DNA of 13,054 nt from Treponema sp. (GCA_031268245.1 JAIRXN010000054.1:1-13054); one strand, 5' to 3'. Positions 1 to 7,071 are shown, numbered from the stretch's first letter. A program made the numbers and translations. The notes: generated by a model not told the origin, from the sequence alone.

Positions 1-744
1 CATACGCCTATTTCCCTCCACCTTACCGAAACGGGCTGGTGTACCATGCTCTTGGGAACCACCTATATGGGCCGTAGTGCCGAAGGACAGGCGTTTATGA
101 CACAGCAGTTTCCCACCAACTTCAATATCCCCCAGATCATTGATATGCTCAACATGATAAAACGCCTCTACACCTACACCACTAGGGACGCCCAGGGGGG
201 CAACTATGCCCTGGCGGCGAATAACTTCTCCAATGAAACTACATCCATGATCCCCAATGGCCCGTGGATGATGCAGTCCTTAAGCGATCCCTCCTTTGCG
301 GCCCCCGGATTTGATCAAAAGGTGGCCTATGCCAAATTCCCCGGCGGACTCATGATCGGCGACCAGGGGGAAAATTTCGGTAACGGCGTATCGGTGGATG
401 TTTCCGCTGCGGAACAACAGGCTGCGGTGGAATGGATCCGCTTCTTTGCAACAAACCAGGATATGATCCGCTATTCCGGTCGGATGAACGGGGCCTTCTC
501 TCCCTTGGTACCCCTGACCAGCGCGGACACAGCCACCTTCTCTCCCCCTATGAAGAGCTACGCCGATATAGTGCCGACAATTCTGAGAACAATACCAAAT
601 TACCAGGGCAGATGGGATGTACTGACCCAGCATGAGGTTATCGAGACCGAAATGATCAACTTCATCAATGGAGTCATCAGCGCCGAGGAGATGGCCGCCA
701 GGATGACCGCCGCGGCCCGGCGTTACGCCGCGGAAAACCAGTAA
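1..744 (+). CDS. Carbohydrate ABC transporter solute-binding protein, C-terminal part (5' end outside window)
   Basis: The reading frame is open from base 1 to the TAA at 742-744, so the window holds only about the last 247 residues; the ATG at 46 is internal, not the start. The segment has the look of the C-terminal lobe of family 1 extracellular solute-binding proteins: a run containing IPNGPWMM (a conserved ligand-side segment preceding the hinge), followed by an FPGG turn, a glycine-rich G-NGVSV strand, and helices with aromatic residues that pack against the sugar site. Such lipoproteins capture an oligosaccharide or glycerol-phosphate-type ligand outside the membrane and deliver it to the permease pair. 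Two permease genes follow directly, the first 9 bases downstream, which supports an operon. The ligand cannot be told from the sequence, and the signal peptide lies outside the window. Family assignment is confident; the substrate is unknown. Confidence 0.88.
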   Translation, partial: HTPISLHLTETGWCTMLLGTTYMGRSAEGQAFMTQQFPTNFNIPQIIDMLNMIKRLYTYTTRDAQGGNYALAANNFSNETTSMIPNGPWMMQSLSDPSFAAPGFDQKVAYAKFPGGLMIGDQGENFGNGVSVDVSAAEQQAAVEWIRFFATNQDMIRYSGRMNGAFSPLVPLTSADTATFSPPMKSYADIVPTILRTIPNYQGRWDVLTQHEVIETEMINFINGVISAEEMAARMTAAARRYAAENQ

Positions 745-753
745 AGGCGTACA

Positions 754-1659
754 ATGAAAAATCCGGTTTCCCCCAAGAAACCGCTGAGATCCCAAAACCG
801 GCCGATGATTGCCCTCTTTCTGACGCCGGCTTTGGGAATGTTCGCCTTGCTGTACCTCTGGCCCCTGGGCCTCTCCGTAGTGAGCAGTTTTTGCAGGTGG
901 AACGGCTTTGAGCCCATGCGGTTTATCGGTCTCAACAATTACATTGAACTCTTTGGCGATCAGCAGTTTAAGAGCGCCCTGTGGAATTCGGTAAGGTGGG
1001 CCCTCTGCGCGGCCTTTATCCACGTGCCCTTTGGGGTGCTGGTGGCCCTTTTCCTTTCCCGCAGGTTTCCGCTCTGGCGTTTCGTGCGTTCCTCCTTCAT
1101 GCTGCCCAACGTCATTTCCGGCAGCGCCATGGCCCTGCTCTTTATGTTCATCTTCAAGCCCGACGCTGGGGTGTTGAATTCCGTTATCTGTATCTTCGCG
1201 GGGCCGGATTTCAGCATCAACTGGCTCTTTGATTCCCGGACCGCCTTCGTTTCCCTGACCCAGATCTGGCTCTGGTACGCCGCGGTTATTACCCTTATCA
1301 CCCTGTCCCAACTGCTCTCCATCCCGCCGGAACTCTACGAGGCGGCAAAGATAGACGGGGCCAACGAATTTCAGATCGATCTTTGGATCAACGTTCCCCT
1401 GCTAAAAAATGCTATCGGCACCGGGGTTATCATCGCGGTAACCTCGGTTTTTAAGATGTTCGACATCATCTTCATGACCACCAACGGCGGCCCGGGGACG
1501 GCCACTATTAACCTGGCGGTCATGTCGGTAAATGCCATTATTACCCTCAATAAGTACGGATACGCCAATGCCATAGGGATATTCCTCCTTATCATCGGCG
1601 CTTCAATAATGGCTCTGACCACCCGGTCTTTCCGTATGCACGATACCATGGGGGAGTAG
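754..1659 (+). CDS. Carbohydrate ABC transporter permease, MalF/UgpA type
   Basis: This is a 301-residue inner-membrane permease, the usual length for the MalF/UgpA/LacF group of CUT1 sugar transporters. It has about six hydrophobic segments; the first begins near residue 18 and carries the typical ALLYLWPLGLSVVSSF helix, followed by the conserved GLNNYIELF loop. The cytoplasmic coupling loop shows the EAA signature at residues 196-203 (EAAKIDGA), which docks on the ATPase, and an NGGPG motif lies in the next periplasmic stretch. The ATG at 754 follows the binding-protein stop by nine bases, and AAAGG at 743-747 overlaps that stop, so translation is probably coupled. No ATPase gene is visible; CUT1 operons often rely on a shared MsmX/UgpC-type ATPase encoded elsewhere. 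The substrate is not determinable, though a sugar is most likely. Confidence 0.95.
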   Translation: MKNPVSPKKPLRSQNRPMIALFLTPALGMFALLYLWPLGLSVVSSFCRWNGFEPMRFIGLNNYIELFGDQQFKSALWNSVRWALCAAFIHVPFGVLVALFLSRRFPLWRFVRSSFMLPNVISGSAMALLFMFIFKPDAGVLNSVICIFAGPDFSINWLFDSRTAFVSLTQIWLWYAAVITLITLSQLLSIPPELYEAAKIDGANEFQIDLWINVPLLKNAIGTGVIIAVTSVFKMFDIIFMTTNGGPGTATINLAVMSVNAIITLNKYGYANAIGIFLLIIGASIMALTTRSFRMHDTMGE

Positions 1660-1665
1660 GATACC

Positions 1666-2628
1666 ATGAATCACTCAAGCCTTCGACGAAGGGGCATACG
1701 CCGGAGCCCGTCCTCAGTTCTGTATGTCCTCATCGCCTACCTCGTTTTTGCCTTCGTGCTTATCATTTCGGTGGCGCCTTTTGTGTGGGTACTCATTTCT
1801 TCTTTTAAAACCAACCGGGAGATCCTGGGATCCGCCTTTACCCTGCCGTCAAAAATTTCCTTTGACGGGTACCGTATAGCCCTGGAGCTGGCCAATATCC
1901 CTATGCGCTTCCTCACCTCCCTGATTGTGGCGGGTTCTTCAACCCTTATCTCGATACTCTTCTACTCCATGGCGGCCTATGTGCTGGCCCGGTTTGATTT
2001 CAAGCTGAAGAATTTTGTCTACGGCCTTTTGATCTGTTCTATCCTGATCCCGGCCAATTCCATGTTACAGCCCATCTATACCATTGTCAGAACCTTGGGG
2101 CTCTACGACAAAAAGGGCGGCCTCATCCTGGTGTATTCGGGGTTCGGGATGGCCATGACCCTGTTTCTGCTCAAGGGATTTTTCCAGACCATACCCCGCG
2201 AGCTGGACGAAGCGGCCATCATCGACGGGGCGGGGTTCTTTACGGTCTATATCCGCATCATGCTGCCCCTGGCCAAGCCCGCCTTTGTAAGCGCCGCGAT
2301 TCTCACCTTTATCGGCTGTTGGAACGAACTGCTCTATGCGCTGATGCTCACTTCCTCCGAAGCCAACCGTACACTGCCGCTGACGATGAAGTACTTCACC
2401 AACATGTTTTCTTTTAATTATACCGCCATGTTCGCCGCCCTGGTGTCGGGTGTTTTTAACCGGAAAGCGGTGGAACAGGAAATTACCGGTACCATCGAAG
2501 CCTGTATTGAAAACAAGTGCCCCTATGAATTCGTACTCAAGGACATCAGTACCGTAGGGGGTAAACCTCAAAATCTCATCGATTGGACCGAGACGGTTAT
2601 GGCCGTCATCGACCGCTATTATAGGTAG
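1666..2628 (+). CDS. Chimeric ORF: MalG-type ABC permease (residues 1 to ~262) fused to URO-D-like C-terminal tail
   Basis: The first ~262 of 320 residues are a normal MalG/UgpE-type permease. An N-terminal helix sits around residues 18-45, a typical loop reads SFKTNREI, the coupling motif is ELDEAAIIDGAG, and NYTAMFAALV marks the start of the last membrane helix. The family usually finishes that helix and ends with a QKYFVxGLTxGAVKG-like tail. Here, from about base 2445, the frame runs into GVFNRKAVEQEI and a soluble ~55-residue tail with ACIENKCPYEFVLKDIST and an NLIDWTETVM helix. From memory this resembles the C-terminus of uroporphyrinogen-decarboxylase-like (COG0407-type) proteins that sit near sugar operons. 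The simplest reading is an in-frame deletion that removed the permease end and most of the downstream gene. The last helix is lost, so the transporter may be inactive. The start at 1666 lies six bases after the previous stop, with an AGG 5 bases upstream. Confidence 0.8.
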   Translation: MNHSSLRRRGIRRSPSSVLYVLIAYLVFAFVLIISVAPFVWVLISSFKTNREILGSAFTLPSKISFDGYRIALELANIPMRFLTSLIVAGSSTLISILFYSMAAYVLARFDFKLKNFVYGLLICSILIPANSMLQPIYTIVRTLGLYDKKGGLILVYSGFGMAMTLFLLKGFFQTIPRELDEAAIIDGAGFFTVYIRIMLPLAKPAFVSAAILTFIGCWNELLYALMLTSSEANRTLPLTMKYFTNMFSFNYTAMFAALVSGVFNRKAVEQEITGTIEACIENKCPYEFVLKDISTVGGKPQNLIDWTETVMAVIDRYYR

Positions 2629-2718
2629 CGCCGAGGCATCAAGTTAATCAGCGTTGCCCTGGATGAAGAATACCGGTAACATTTCTATTGAACGCCGCCA
2701 AGTTTCAAAATCATCCGC

Positions 2719-2747
2719 TTGAGTAAAAGTCAAAGATATGGAATAAT
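2719..2747 (+). promoter_or_regulatory. Candidate sigma-70-type promoter for the DbpA-domain protein
   Basis: TTGAGT at 2719-2724 and AATAAT at 2742-2747 are 17 bases apart and match the TTGACA/TATAAT consensus at 4/6 and 5/6 positions. Transcription would begin near 2754, giving a leader of about 105 bases before the start codon at 2860. The surrounding bases are A+T-richer than the genes. This is a pattern match only; no start site has been mapped. Confidence 0.4.
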
Positions 2748-2761
2748 ATGGAGATAAGACT

Positions 2762-2787
2762 GTCCCGGGAGGGGTAGTTTTCGGGAC
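2762..2787 (+). promoter_or_regulatory. Leader hairpin 1 upstream of the DbpA-domain gene
   Basis: GTCCCG (2762-2767) and CGGGAC (2782-2787) form a perfect 6-base stem around a 14-base loop that contains GGAGGGG. It lies just downstream of the promoter candidate. No T-run follows, so it does not look like a simple intrinsic terminator. It could be part of a regulatory leader or, alternatively, structured 3' sequence of the upstream transporter transcript. Confidence 0.4.
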
Positions 2788-2790
2788 GAT

Positions 2791-2819
2791 AAGCCCGAGT
2801 CAAGCGGAAAAACGGGCTT
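2791..2819 (+). promoter_or_regulatory. Leader hairpin 2 upstream of the DbpA-domain gene
   Basis: AAGCCCG (2791-2797) pairs perfectly with CGGGCTT (2813-2819) over a 15-base A-rich loop, three bases after hairpin 1. The downstream sequence is pyrimidine-rich (CCGGCCTTCTTTCCCGCAATTTTT), so weak terminator or attenuator function is possible, but the T-tract is about 16 bases from the stem, too far for a standard rho-independent terminator. Confidence 0.4.
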
Positions 2820-2859
2820 CCGGCCTTCTTTCCCGCAATTTTTAGTACAGGATATGTTC

Positions 2860-3504
2860 ATGCCTTTACAAATCGACAGTGAAAAAGTAGAAAAAAACCT
2901 TGCCCGGATTCTTGAGAAGATTCGGGTGGAAGCGGATCCGCAGATTCTTTCTGTTTATCGTTCGCTATTCAAAAAGAAAGTCCCCCTTTTTAATCGTTCC
3001 TGGGCGGCAGCTTACCTTTTGATGCTCTATGATCAGGGGAATTCCGGCCGGACTGAGCGTTTCCACAACCATAAATTCAGGAAAGGCCGGGACGAATCCT
3101 GGAATGAGGATGAGCGCAAACCGTATCCCCTTTCGGAGGAAGAGTCCAAACGGCTTTTCATGAGCATCGGCCGGAACCGGCGGGTCTTTCCCCGTGAAAT
3201 TCTGGGGCTTATCACCACGAAGACCGATGTCAAACGGGAAGATGTAGGGGCCATCCGTATTCTGGACAACTATTCCTTCGTGCAGGTTCGGGATACCGTG
3301 GCGGACAGCATCATCGAAGCCCTGAACGGCAAGCTTTTCCGGGGACGGCCCCTGACGGTCAACTATGCCCGCAGCCGGCTGGATTCGGAAGACTCACAGA
3401 ATGATGATGAGACGGAATCCTCCCTGGACACGGATGACGGCTATGATTACCGGGTTTCCGAATCAGAGCAGGAAGATGATGACACCGATAAAGAAGGCAT
3501 TTAA
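2860..3504 (+). CDS. Stand-alone RNA-binding protein with DbpA/CsdA-type RNA-binding domain
   Basis: This is a 214-residue cytoplasmic protein. The start at 2860 (MPLQIDSEKVEK) is preferred over the ATG at 2854 because AGGA at 2849-2852 lies seven bases before it, but only one base before the other. An N-terminal helical region (~1-80) with no recognised fold is followed by a basic stretch, then an RRM-like DbpA C-terminal domain at about residues 100-170: LFMSIGRNRRVFPREILGLI, then GAIRILDNYSFVQV as the central strand and an NGKLFRGRPLTVNYA ending. In DbpA/YxiN helicases this domain binds 23S rRNA hairpin 92, but here no DEAD-box helicase core is attached. The last ~45 residues are a highly acidic disordered tail (Asp/Glu/Ser). 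The 3' end overlaps the convergent membrane-protein gene by 42 bases. The RNA target is unknown; ribosome assembly or cold-shock work is an inference. Confidence 0.8.
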   Translation: MPLQIDSEKVEKNLARILEKIRVEADPQILSVYRSLFKKKVPLFNRSWAAAYLLMLYDQGNSGRTERFHNHKFRKGRDESWNEDERKPYPLSEEESKRLFMSIGRNRRVFPREILGLITTKTDVKREDVGAIRILDNYSFVQVRDTVADSIIEALNGKLFRGRPLTVNYARSRLDSEDSQNDDETESSLDTDDGYDYRVSESEQEDDDTDKEGI

Positions 3505-4605
3505 GGCTATTCCGAAAAGCAGGAGCAGCCAGGCGAGTGTCTCCAGAGTATAAGCCCGCAGGGTAAAGGAATGAGCCAGCCTGTCCGGTTTGCCGGGTAC
3601 GGCGCCGTAGGTGGCAAGGTTGTCTTCCGGTTCCTGCGGAAAGCTTTCGTCTTCGTTCAACTTACCAAACACATACCAGCCTTCCTTCAGAACCCTTCCC
3701 TCTTCCGGAATAATCCGGGGAATGTTTGCCATATCGGGAGTCAAAACCTGGTAATGCTTCATGCCGTAGCGTTCCCCTCCGGGAAGCAGGCAGGAATCTT
3801 CACCTGCGGCAAGGTAATGAAGGGGCAGTCTGACCAGATCCCGGTATGCCCGGTACGTTCTGGCCTTCCACCAGAACTTCCTGTAGATGACGGTAAAAAG
3901 CAGGCCGGGCGGAATCATGGGGAAAAGGGGGAGAAAAACCGCAACAAAGGCGGTAAGGGCGGTAAGACGGAATACCGGCCTTGAGAGGAAGGAAACGGCA
4001 ACATAGAGCAGAGCCAGGGCCCCCGCGATAAGGGTGTAGGGGGTGATGGGATTCCAGTATTCGTTGAGCCGCCTTCCCGCCCGGATGGCCCGTGAAGCCA
4101 GGAAATGATCCGGGCCGTCGTAGAAGATAACCATGAGGGGGCTTTCTTTCGTGGAGACAAAAGTCCATCGATCATCCCGGAGTACCAGCGCCCCGCCCAC
4201 AAAAACCTTGGCTCCTTCGGCAAGAGAGGAAACCCTGTCCCAGCGGATCCGTTCCGGCGCCTCCTCCGAAGGATCGAAGATCTCAAACTGCTGTCCCTCC
4301 GGCATGGGCAGTACATAGGTCTCCGCGCCATGAAGAGCCACGGGGAGGGTGAGGCTGTCGCTGCGTATCCAGAGGGTATGGCCGTCGGTAATCGATTCAA
4401 AACCTCCGGTAAAACGGAATTCTCCGCCTTCTTTGCTCAAATCCCGGTAACGGCTGTAATCCAGCACCGGTTTGAGGCGCAGGTTGTCGAAACGGCGGCG
4501 GAAATTCCGCCATCTCCCGCACAGAGAGAGCGCCCCCCCGGCCGGTACCAGTCCGTACCAGAAAACAGCCAGAGTAATAATAACTAGAAAATCGTAAAGC
4601 CTCAG
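3463..4605 (-). CDS. Unrecognised multi-pass membrane protein, probable CTG start
   Basis: I do not recognise the family. The first conventional start is GTG at 4467, but the frame stays open upstream and encodes a convincing N-terminal helix (LYDFLVIITLAVFWYGLVPA), then a positively charged stretch (GRWRNFRRRFDNLRLKP). The only well-placed start is CTG at 4605-4603, nine bases after a minus-strand GGAGG; this gives 380 residues. In that numbering TM1 is at about 4-24, followed by a ~130-residue beta-rich soluble region (OB-like strands, ending near WNPITPYT). Hydrophobic segments lie at ~190-207 and ~214-241 (one or two helices). A second soluble part with W/Y/R-rich sequence follows, and a C-terminal helix at ~355-380 ends in VIIFLL. 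The layout (helix, small beta domain, helices) loosely recalls NfeD/GIDE-type proteins, but I see no diagnostic motif. The gene is divergent from the hydrolase gene and converges on the RNA-binding protein with a 42-base overlap. Confidence 0.72.
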   Translation of the reverse strand: MRLYDFLVIITLAVFWYGLVPAGGALSLCGRWRNFRRRFDNLRLKPVLDYSRYRDLSKEGGEFRFTGGFESITDGHTLWIRSDSLTLPVALHGAETYVLPMPEGQQFEIFDPSEEAPERIRWDRVSSLAEGAKVFVGGALVLRDDRWTFVSTKESPLMVIFYDGPDHFLASRAIRAGRRLNEYWNPITPYTLIAGALALLYVAVSFLSRPVFRLTALTAFVAVFLPLFPMIPPGLLFTVIYRKFWWKARTYRAYRDLVRLPLHYLAAGEDSCLLPGGERYGMKHYQVLTPDMANIPRIIPEEGRVLKEGWYVFGKLNEDESFPQEPEDNLATYGAVPGKPDRLAHSFTLRAYTLETLAWLLLLFGIALNAFFIGVIIFLL

Positions 4606-4613
4606 GGTATTAT
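4585..4613 (+). promoter_or_regulatory. Weak promoter candidate for the MBL-fold hydrolase gene
   Basis: TAGAAA (4585-4590) and TATTAT (4608-4613) are spaced by 17 bases and match the sigma-70 boxes at 4/6 and 5/6. The predicted transcript start, about 4620, coincides with the first ATG of the hydrolase gene, so the message would be leaderless or would carry only the 12 bases up to the TTG at 4632. The boxes lie inside the first codons of the opposite-strand membrane protein. The evidence is pattern matching only. Confidence 0.25.
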
Positions 4614-4614
4614 T

Positions 4615-4626
4615 CCTCCATGGAGG
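4615..4626. promoter_or_regulatory. Perfect palindrome CCTCCATGGAGG carrying ribosome-binding sequence for both strands
   Basis: The 12-base palindrome gives GGAGG on either strand. On the minus strand it lies nine bases before the CTG that opens the membrane-protein frame. On the plus strand GGAGGG (4622-4627) lies four bases before TTG 4632, an alternative in-frame start of the hydrolase. The palindrome also contains ATG 4620 on the plus strand; the ATG it makes on the minus strand hits a stop within four codons. Confidence 0.5.
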
Positions 4627-5288
4627 GACACTTGAATTCGATCCGCCGTATGGTACTGGGGGAATTTGCAGTGAACTGCTGGATCTACCCCCTGGAAAAC
4701 GGAGACTGTGCCCTTATCGATCCCGGAGCCGAAGGCGGGGCCATCCTCACCATGCTCCAAAGACTCCATCTCCGGCCCCGCTATATTCTACTCACCCACG
4801 GGCACTTTGACCATATTGCAGCCCTTCCCGCCCTGCGGAAGGCCGCTGTTCCGGGAGCCATTGCCCTTCACCGGGAAGATGCGCCTTATCTGGGGCCGGA
4901 TGCGTTCCGCCTTCACTGCCGGAGCTTTGCCGCCTTTGGGGGAAGCTCTTTTCTGGAAGAACGCTGGGAGGATCTGCCATCCCCCGGCAGGCTTCTCGAA
5001 GAGGGAGAGCGCATCGGGCCTTTCGGGATCCTTCATCTGCCGGGGCATACTCCGGGAAGCATCGCACTTTTTGATGAACATGAGGGCATACTTTTCAGCG
5101 GGGACACTCTCTTCAATAACGGTGTCGGACGCACAGATCTTTGCGGAGGAGACGAAAAGGCCCTTGCCGCAAGCCTTGAAAGGCTTCTTTCCATGGACAA
5201 AAACATTGCGGTGTACCCCGGCCATGGCTCAAACACCAGTATTGGGCGCGAGAGCGGCAGAAGGCATGACGGGGATTATGCCATGTGA
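4620..5288 (+). CDS. Metallo-beta-lactamase-fold hydrolase (glyoxalase II-like, YcbL type)
   Basis: A 222-residue cytosolic hydrolase of the small glyoxalase II-like group, which usually runs 200-215 residues. The two-metal site is complete: the THGHFDH box at residues 59-65 (H60, H62, D64, H65), then H143 in PGHTPG, D162 in SGDTLF, and H202 in PGHGS. The N-terminal MVLGEFAVNCWIY strand and the IDPG turn at 34-37 match relatives that start with a short peptide before VLGxxxTNCY. The start is uncertain. ATG 4620 has no good Shine-Dalgarno; TTG 4632 has GGAGGG four bases ahead and would place VLG at the family-typical distance, giving 218 residues. The likely chemistry is thioester hydrolysis (hydroxyacylglutathione-like or another acyl thioester), but the natural substrate is not set by sequence. 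The 3' end overlaps the Na/Pi symporter gene by 13 bases. Confidence 0.92.
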   Translation: MEGHLNSIRRMVLGEFAVNCWIYPLENGDCALIDPGAEGGAILTMLQRLHLRPRYILLTHGHFDHIAALPALRKAAVPGAIALHREDAPYLGPDAFRLHCRSFAAFGGSSFLEERWEDLPSPGRLLEEGERIGPFGILHLPGHTPGSIALFDEHEGILFSGDTLFNNGVGRTDLCGGDEKALAASLERLLSMDKNIAVYPGHGSNTSIGRESGRRHDGDYAM

Positions 5289-6970
5289 GAAAGGGCGTGG
5301 GAAATGGCGTAACAGTAGTCGCCCAGATTCTCAAGGCGGCGTACCAGGTCGATGAACAGTAATTCTGTCTTTACATCTTCGCCTGCTTCAATTCGTTTGC
5401 GGCCCCGCTTGCGCAGCTTGTTCCGGAGCTTGTCGATACGGTCTTCAAAGTCTTCGGCCTGGACCGCCCCCTTCGAGTGCAGGCGGCTCCCCAGATGGCT
5501 GCGGACAAAGCTTAAAAATTCTTCGACAAGGGCAATATAGGGCGAAAGCAGTACCATCTCCTTTTCCTTGAAGATAAGATCCTTCTTTACGCTCCGTTCA
5601 AGGATACAGGCAATGCTGTAACAGTCGTCGGTAATATACTCAAGGTCTGCGACGATGCGCAAAAGCTGGCTCACGTTTTGTTCAGACCCGGGGCCAAGCT
5701 GGTGGCGGGTACATTCGATAAGGAAGGCGGTAATCTGTTCCCTCATTTCATCGACATAGGCTTCCTGCTTTGAAAACTGCCCCATAAGTTTTTCTATCCA
5801 GGTCTCCCGGTCTTCGACATCCTTTGCCTCATAGAATGCCTTACTCACCCTGTCGTACATGGAATAGGCGACGGCAGCCATGTCCCGCATCTCCTTTCCC
5901 GCCTGGATCACCGCCAGTTCCGGCGCATCCTGAATAGTTCCTCCTCCCCGGTATACCAGCCTGTAATGCTCATCTTTCTTTTCAGAATCCGTGTCTTTTA
6001 TAAGAAAGCTTACGAGAGACGCAAAGGGCTTTACGAAGGGGAAGAAAATAATGACATTTACCACATTAAAAACCGTATGCAGCATCGCAAGATGGTTTGT
6101 GATAGCAGGATCGCGGACGAGGCCCGCGACCACGGCGCCGGGTGTTACCAGGTCTACCAGAGCCAGAAGGGGTTTGATGAGAGGTATCGCCCAGCAGACG
6201 CCTATCACATTGAAAAGCACATGAACCATGGCGGCTCGTTTGGCGGCAGTCCTGGCGCCGATGCCCGCCAGGGCGGCGTCAATTGTAGTGCCTATGTTGG
6301 CGCCCAGAATCATGGCCGCGGCCATTTCATAGCCGACAACGCCGTTAAAGGCCATAGTGAGCATTATTGCCGTGGAAGCCGAAGAAGAGTGGATGATCAG
6401 AGTCATCACAAGCCCTACTCCGGCGCCTATGAGTACCGAAACGAATCCCAAACCGGAAAGGCCGGCTATAAAACCAATCTCGCTTCCATCCATGGAGGGC
6501 ATGGCCTTGGTAAGAAAGTCGAGGCCCAGGAAGAGGAAACCGAAGCCCATGATCGCCTCTCCTGCGGCCTTGTACTTCCATTTGATGATCCACATTACAA
6601 AGCCCAGGCCGATAGAGGGCAGGGCCAGGGCGGAAATGTTCAGGGAAAAACCGACAAGGGACACTATCCATGCGGTAACGGTGGTACCGATGTTGGCGCC
6701 CATGATCACCCCAATGGACTGGGTAAGAGTGAGGAGCCCGGCATTGACAAAAGACACGACCATGACCGTGGTGGCGGAAGAAGACTGGATGACGGCGGTT
6801 ACCACAAAGCCCGTCATCACGCCGATAAAGCGGTTTCCGGTCATAAAATTGAGAACTTTCTGCATGCGGTTACCCGCTGCCCGCTGGATTCCTTCGCTCA
6901 TTACCTGCATTCCGTAGAGGAAGAGGCAGAGTCCTCCGACAACGCTAATAAGCATGCCGACAATAGCCAT
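5276..6970 (-). CDS. Na+/phosphate cotransporter family protein with PhoU-like C-terminal domain
   Basis: A 564-residue membrane protein of the NptA/YjbB family (Na/Pi-cotransporter II-related), which moves inorganic phosphate with sodium. It shows the internal inverted duplication of the family: QSSS at 62-65 with GANIGTT at 91-97, and HSSS at 194-197 with GANIGTT at 223-229. These repeats form the substrate and sodium site. About eight hydrophobic helices span residues 1-330. From about 350 to the end the protein is helical and charged and matches the PhoU-like domain that such bacterial symporters carry, with ERSVKKDLIF and a final RRLENLGDYCYAIS helix. I chose the ATG at 6970 because AAAGGAGA sits right before it; an in-frame ATG at 7012 would add 14 poorly hydrophobic residues and lacks a good site. 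It is divergent from trpS and overlaps the hydrolase gene by 13 bases. YjbB-type members may export phosphate; direction is not settled. Confidence 0.93.
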   Translation of the reverse strand: MAIVGMLISVVGGLCLFLYGMQVMSEGIQRAAGNRMQKVLNFMTGNRFIGVMTGFVVTAVIQSSSATTVMVVSFVNAGLLTLTQSIGVIMGANIGTTVTAWIVSLVGFSLNISALALPSIGLGFVMWIIKWKYKAAGEAIMGFGFLFLGLDFLTKAMPSMDGSEIGFIAGLSGLGFVSVLIGAGVGLVMTLIIHSSSASTAIMLTMAFNGVVGYEMAAAMILGANIGTTIDAALAGIGARTAAKRAAMVHVLFNVIGVCWAIPLIKPLLALVDLVTPGAVVAGLVRDPAITNHLAMLHTVFNVVNVIIFFPFVKPFASLVSFLIKDTDSEKKDEHYRLVYRGGGTIQDAPELAVIQAGKEMRDMAAVAYSMYDRVSKAFYEAKDVEDRETWIEKLMGQFSKQEAYVDEMREQITAFLIECTRHQLGPGSEQNVSQLLRIVADLEYITDDCYSIACILERSVKKDLIFKEKEMVLLSPYIALVEEFLSFVRSHLGSRLHSKGAVQAEDFEDRIDKLRNKLRKRGRKRIEAGEDVKTELLFIDLVRRLENLGDYCYAISHALSHMA

Positions 6971-7052
6971 GGCGTCTCCTTTCACGGCGCAATACTGAAA
7001 CTCTCCTTTCATCTTAGCGGATTTGAAGGGAACTTACAACTTGTACCGGTGT

Positions 7053-7071
7053 ATGCTACAGTGCTTAGCAT
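7053..7071 (+). promoter_or_regulatory. Small inverted repeat overlapping the trpS start codon
   Basis: ATGCTA (7053-7058) and TAGCAT (7066-7071) form a perfect 6-base stem with a 7-base loop, and the second arm includes the first two bases of the trpS ATG at 7070. The site could be an operator or an RNA hairpin limiting start-codon access. It is short enough to be chance. Confidence 0.25.

Noticed and set aside
280..1311. A 343-residue minus-strand open frame opposite the sugar-binding protein and first permease.
   Set aside because: Its composition (Gly, His, Glu, Gln, Pro repeats) is typical of antisense frames to G+C-rich membrane genes, and it spans two well-supported genes on the other strand.
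2715..2807. Eight-base inverted match CCGCTTGA (2715-2722) and TCAAGCGG (2800-2807) spanning the promoter and hairpin 1.
   Set aside because: The arms are 77 bases apart, overlap other candidate elements, and an 8-base match in this length is expected by chance fairly often.
3571..4587. Plus-strand open frames (137 and 160 residues) opposite the membrane protein gene.
   Set aside because: No ribosome site, no recognisable domain, low-complexity basic sequence; the minus-strand frame has clear membrane helices.
6975..7011. Repeated TCTCCTTTCA at 6975-6984 and 7002-7011 (minus-strand TGAAAGGAGA).
   Set aside because: The first copy serves as the Shine-Dalgarno of the symporter start at 6970. 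The second is too far from any in-frame start to have a clear role, so it is probably coincidental purine-rich sequence.
5966..7069. A 1.1-kb open frame in phase with trpS that would give a 700-residue fusion protein.
   Set aside because: It lies antisense to the Na/Pi symporter gene, is rich in His/Gly/Asp with no domain, and has no counterpart in any TrpRS. It is an open shadow of the opposite-strand codon bias; trpS begins at 7070.
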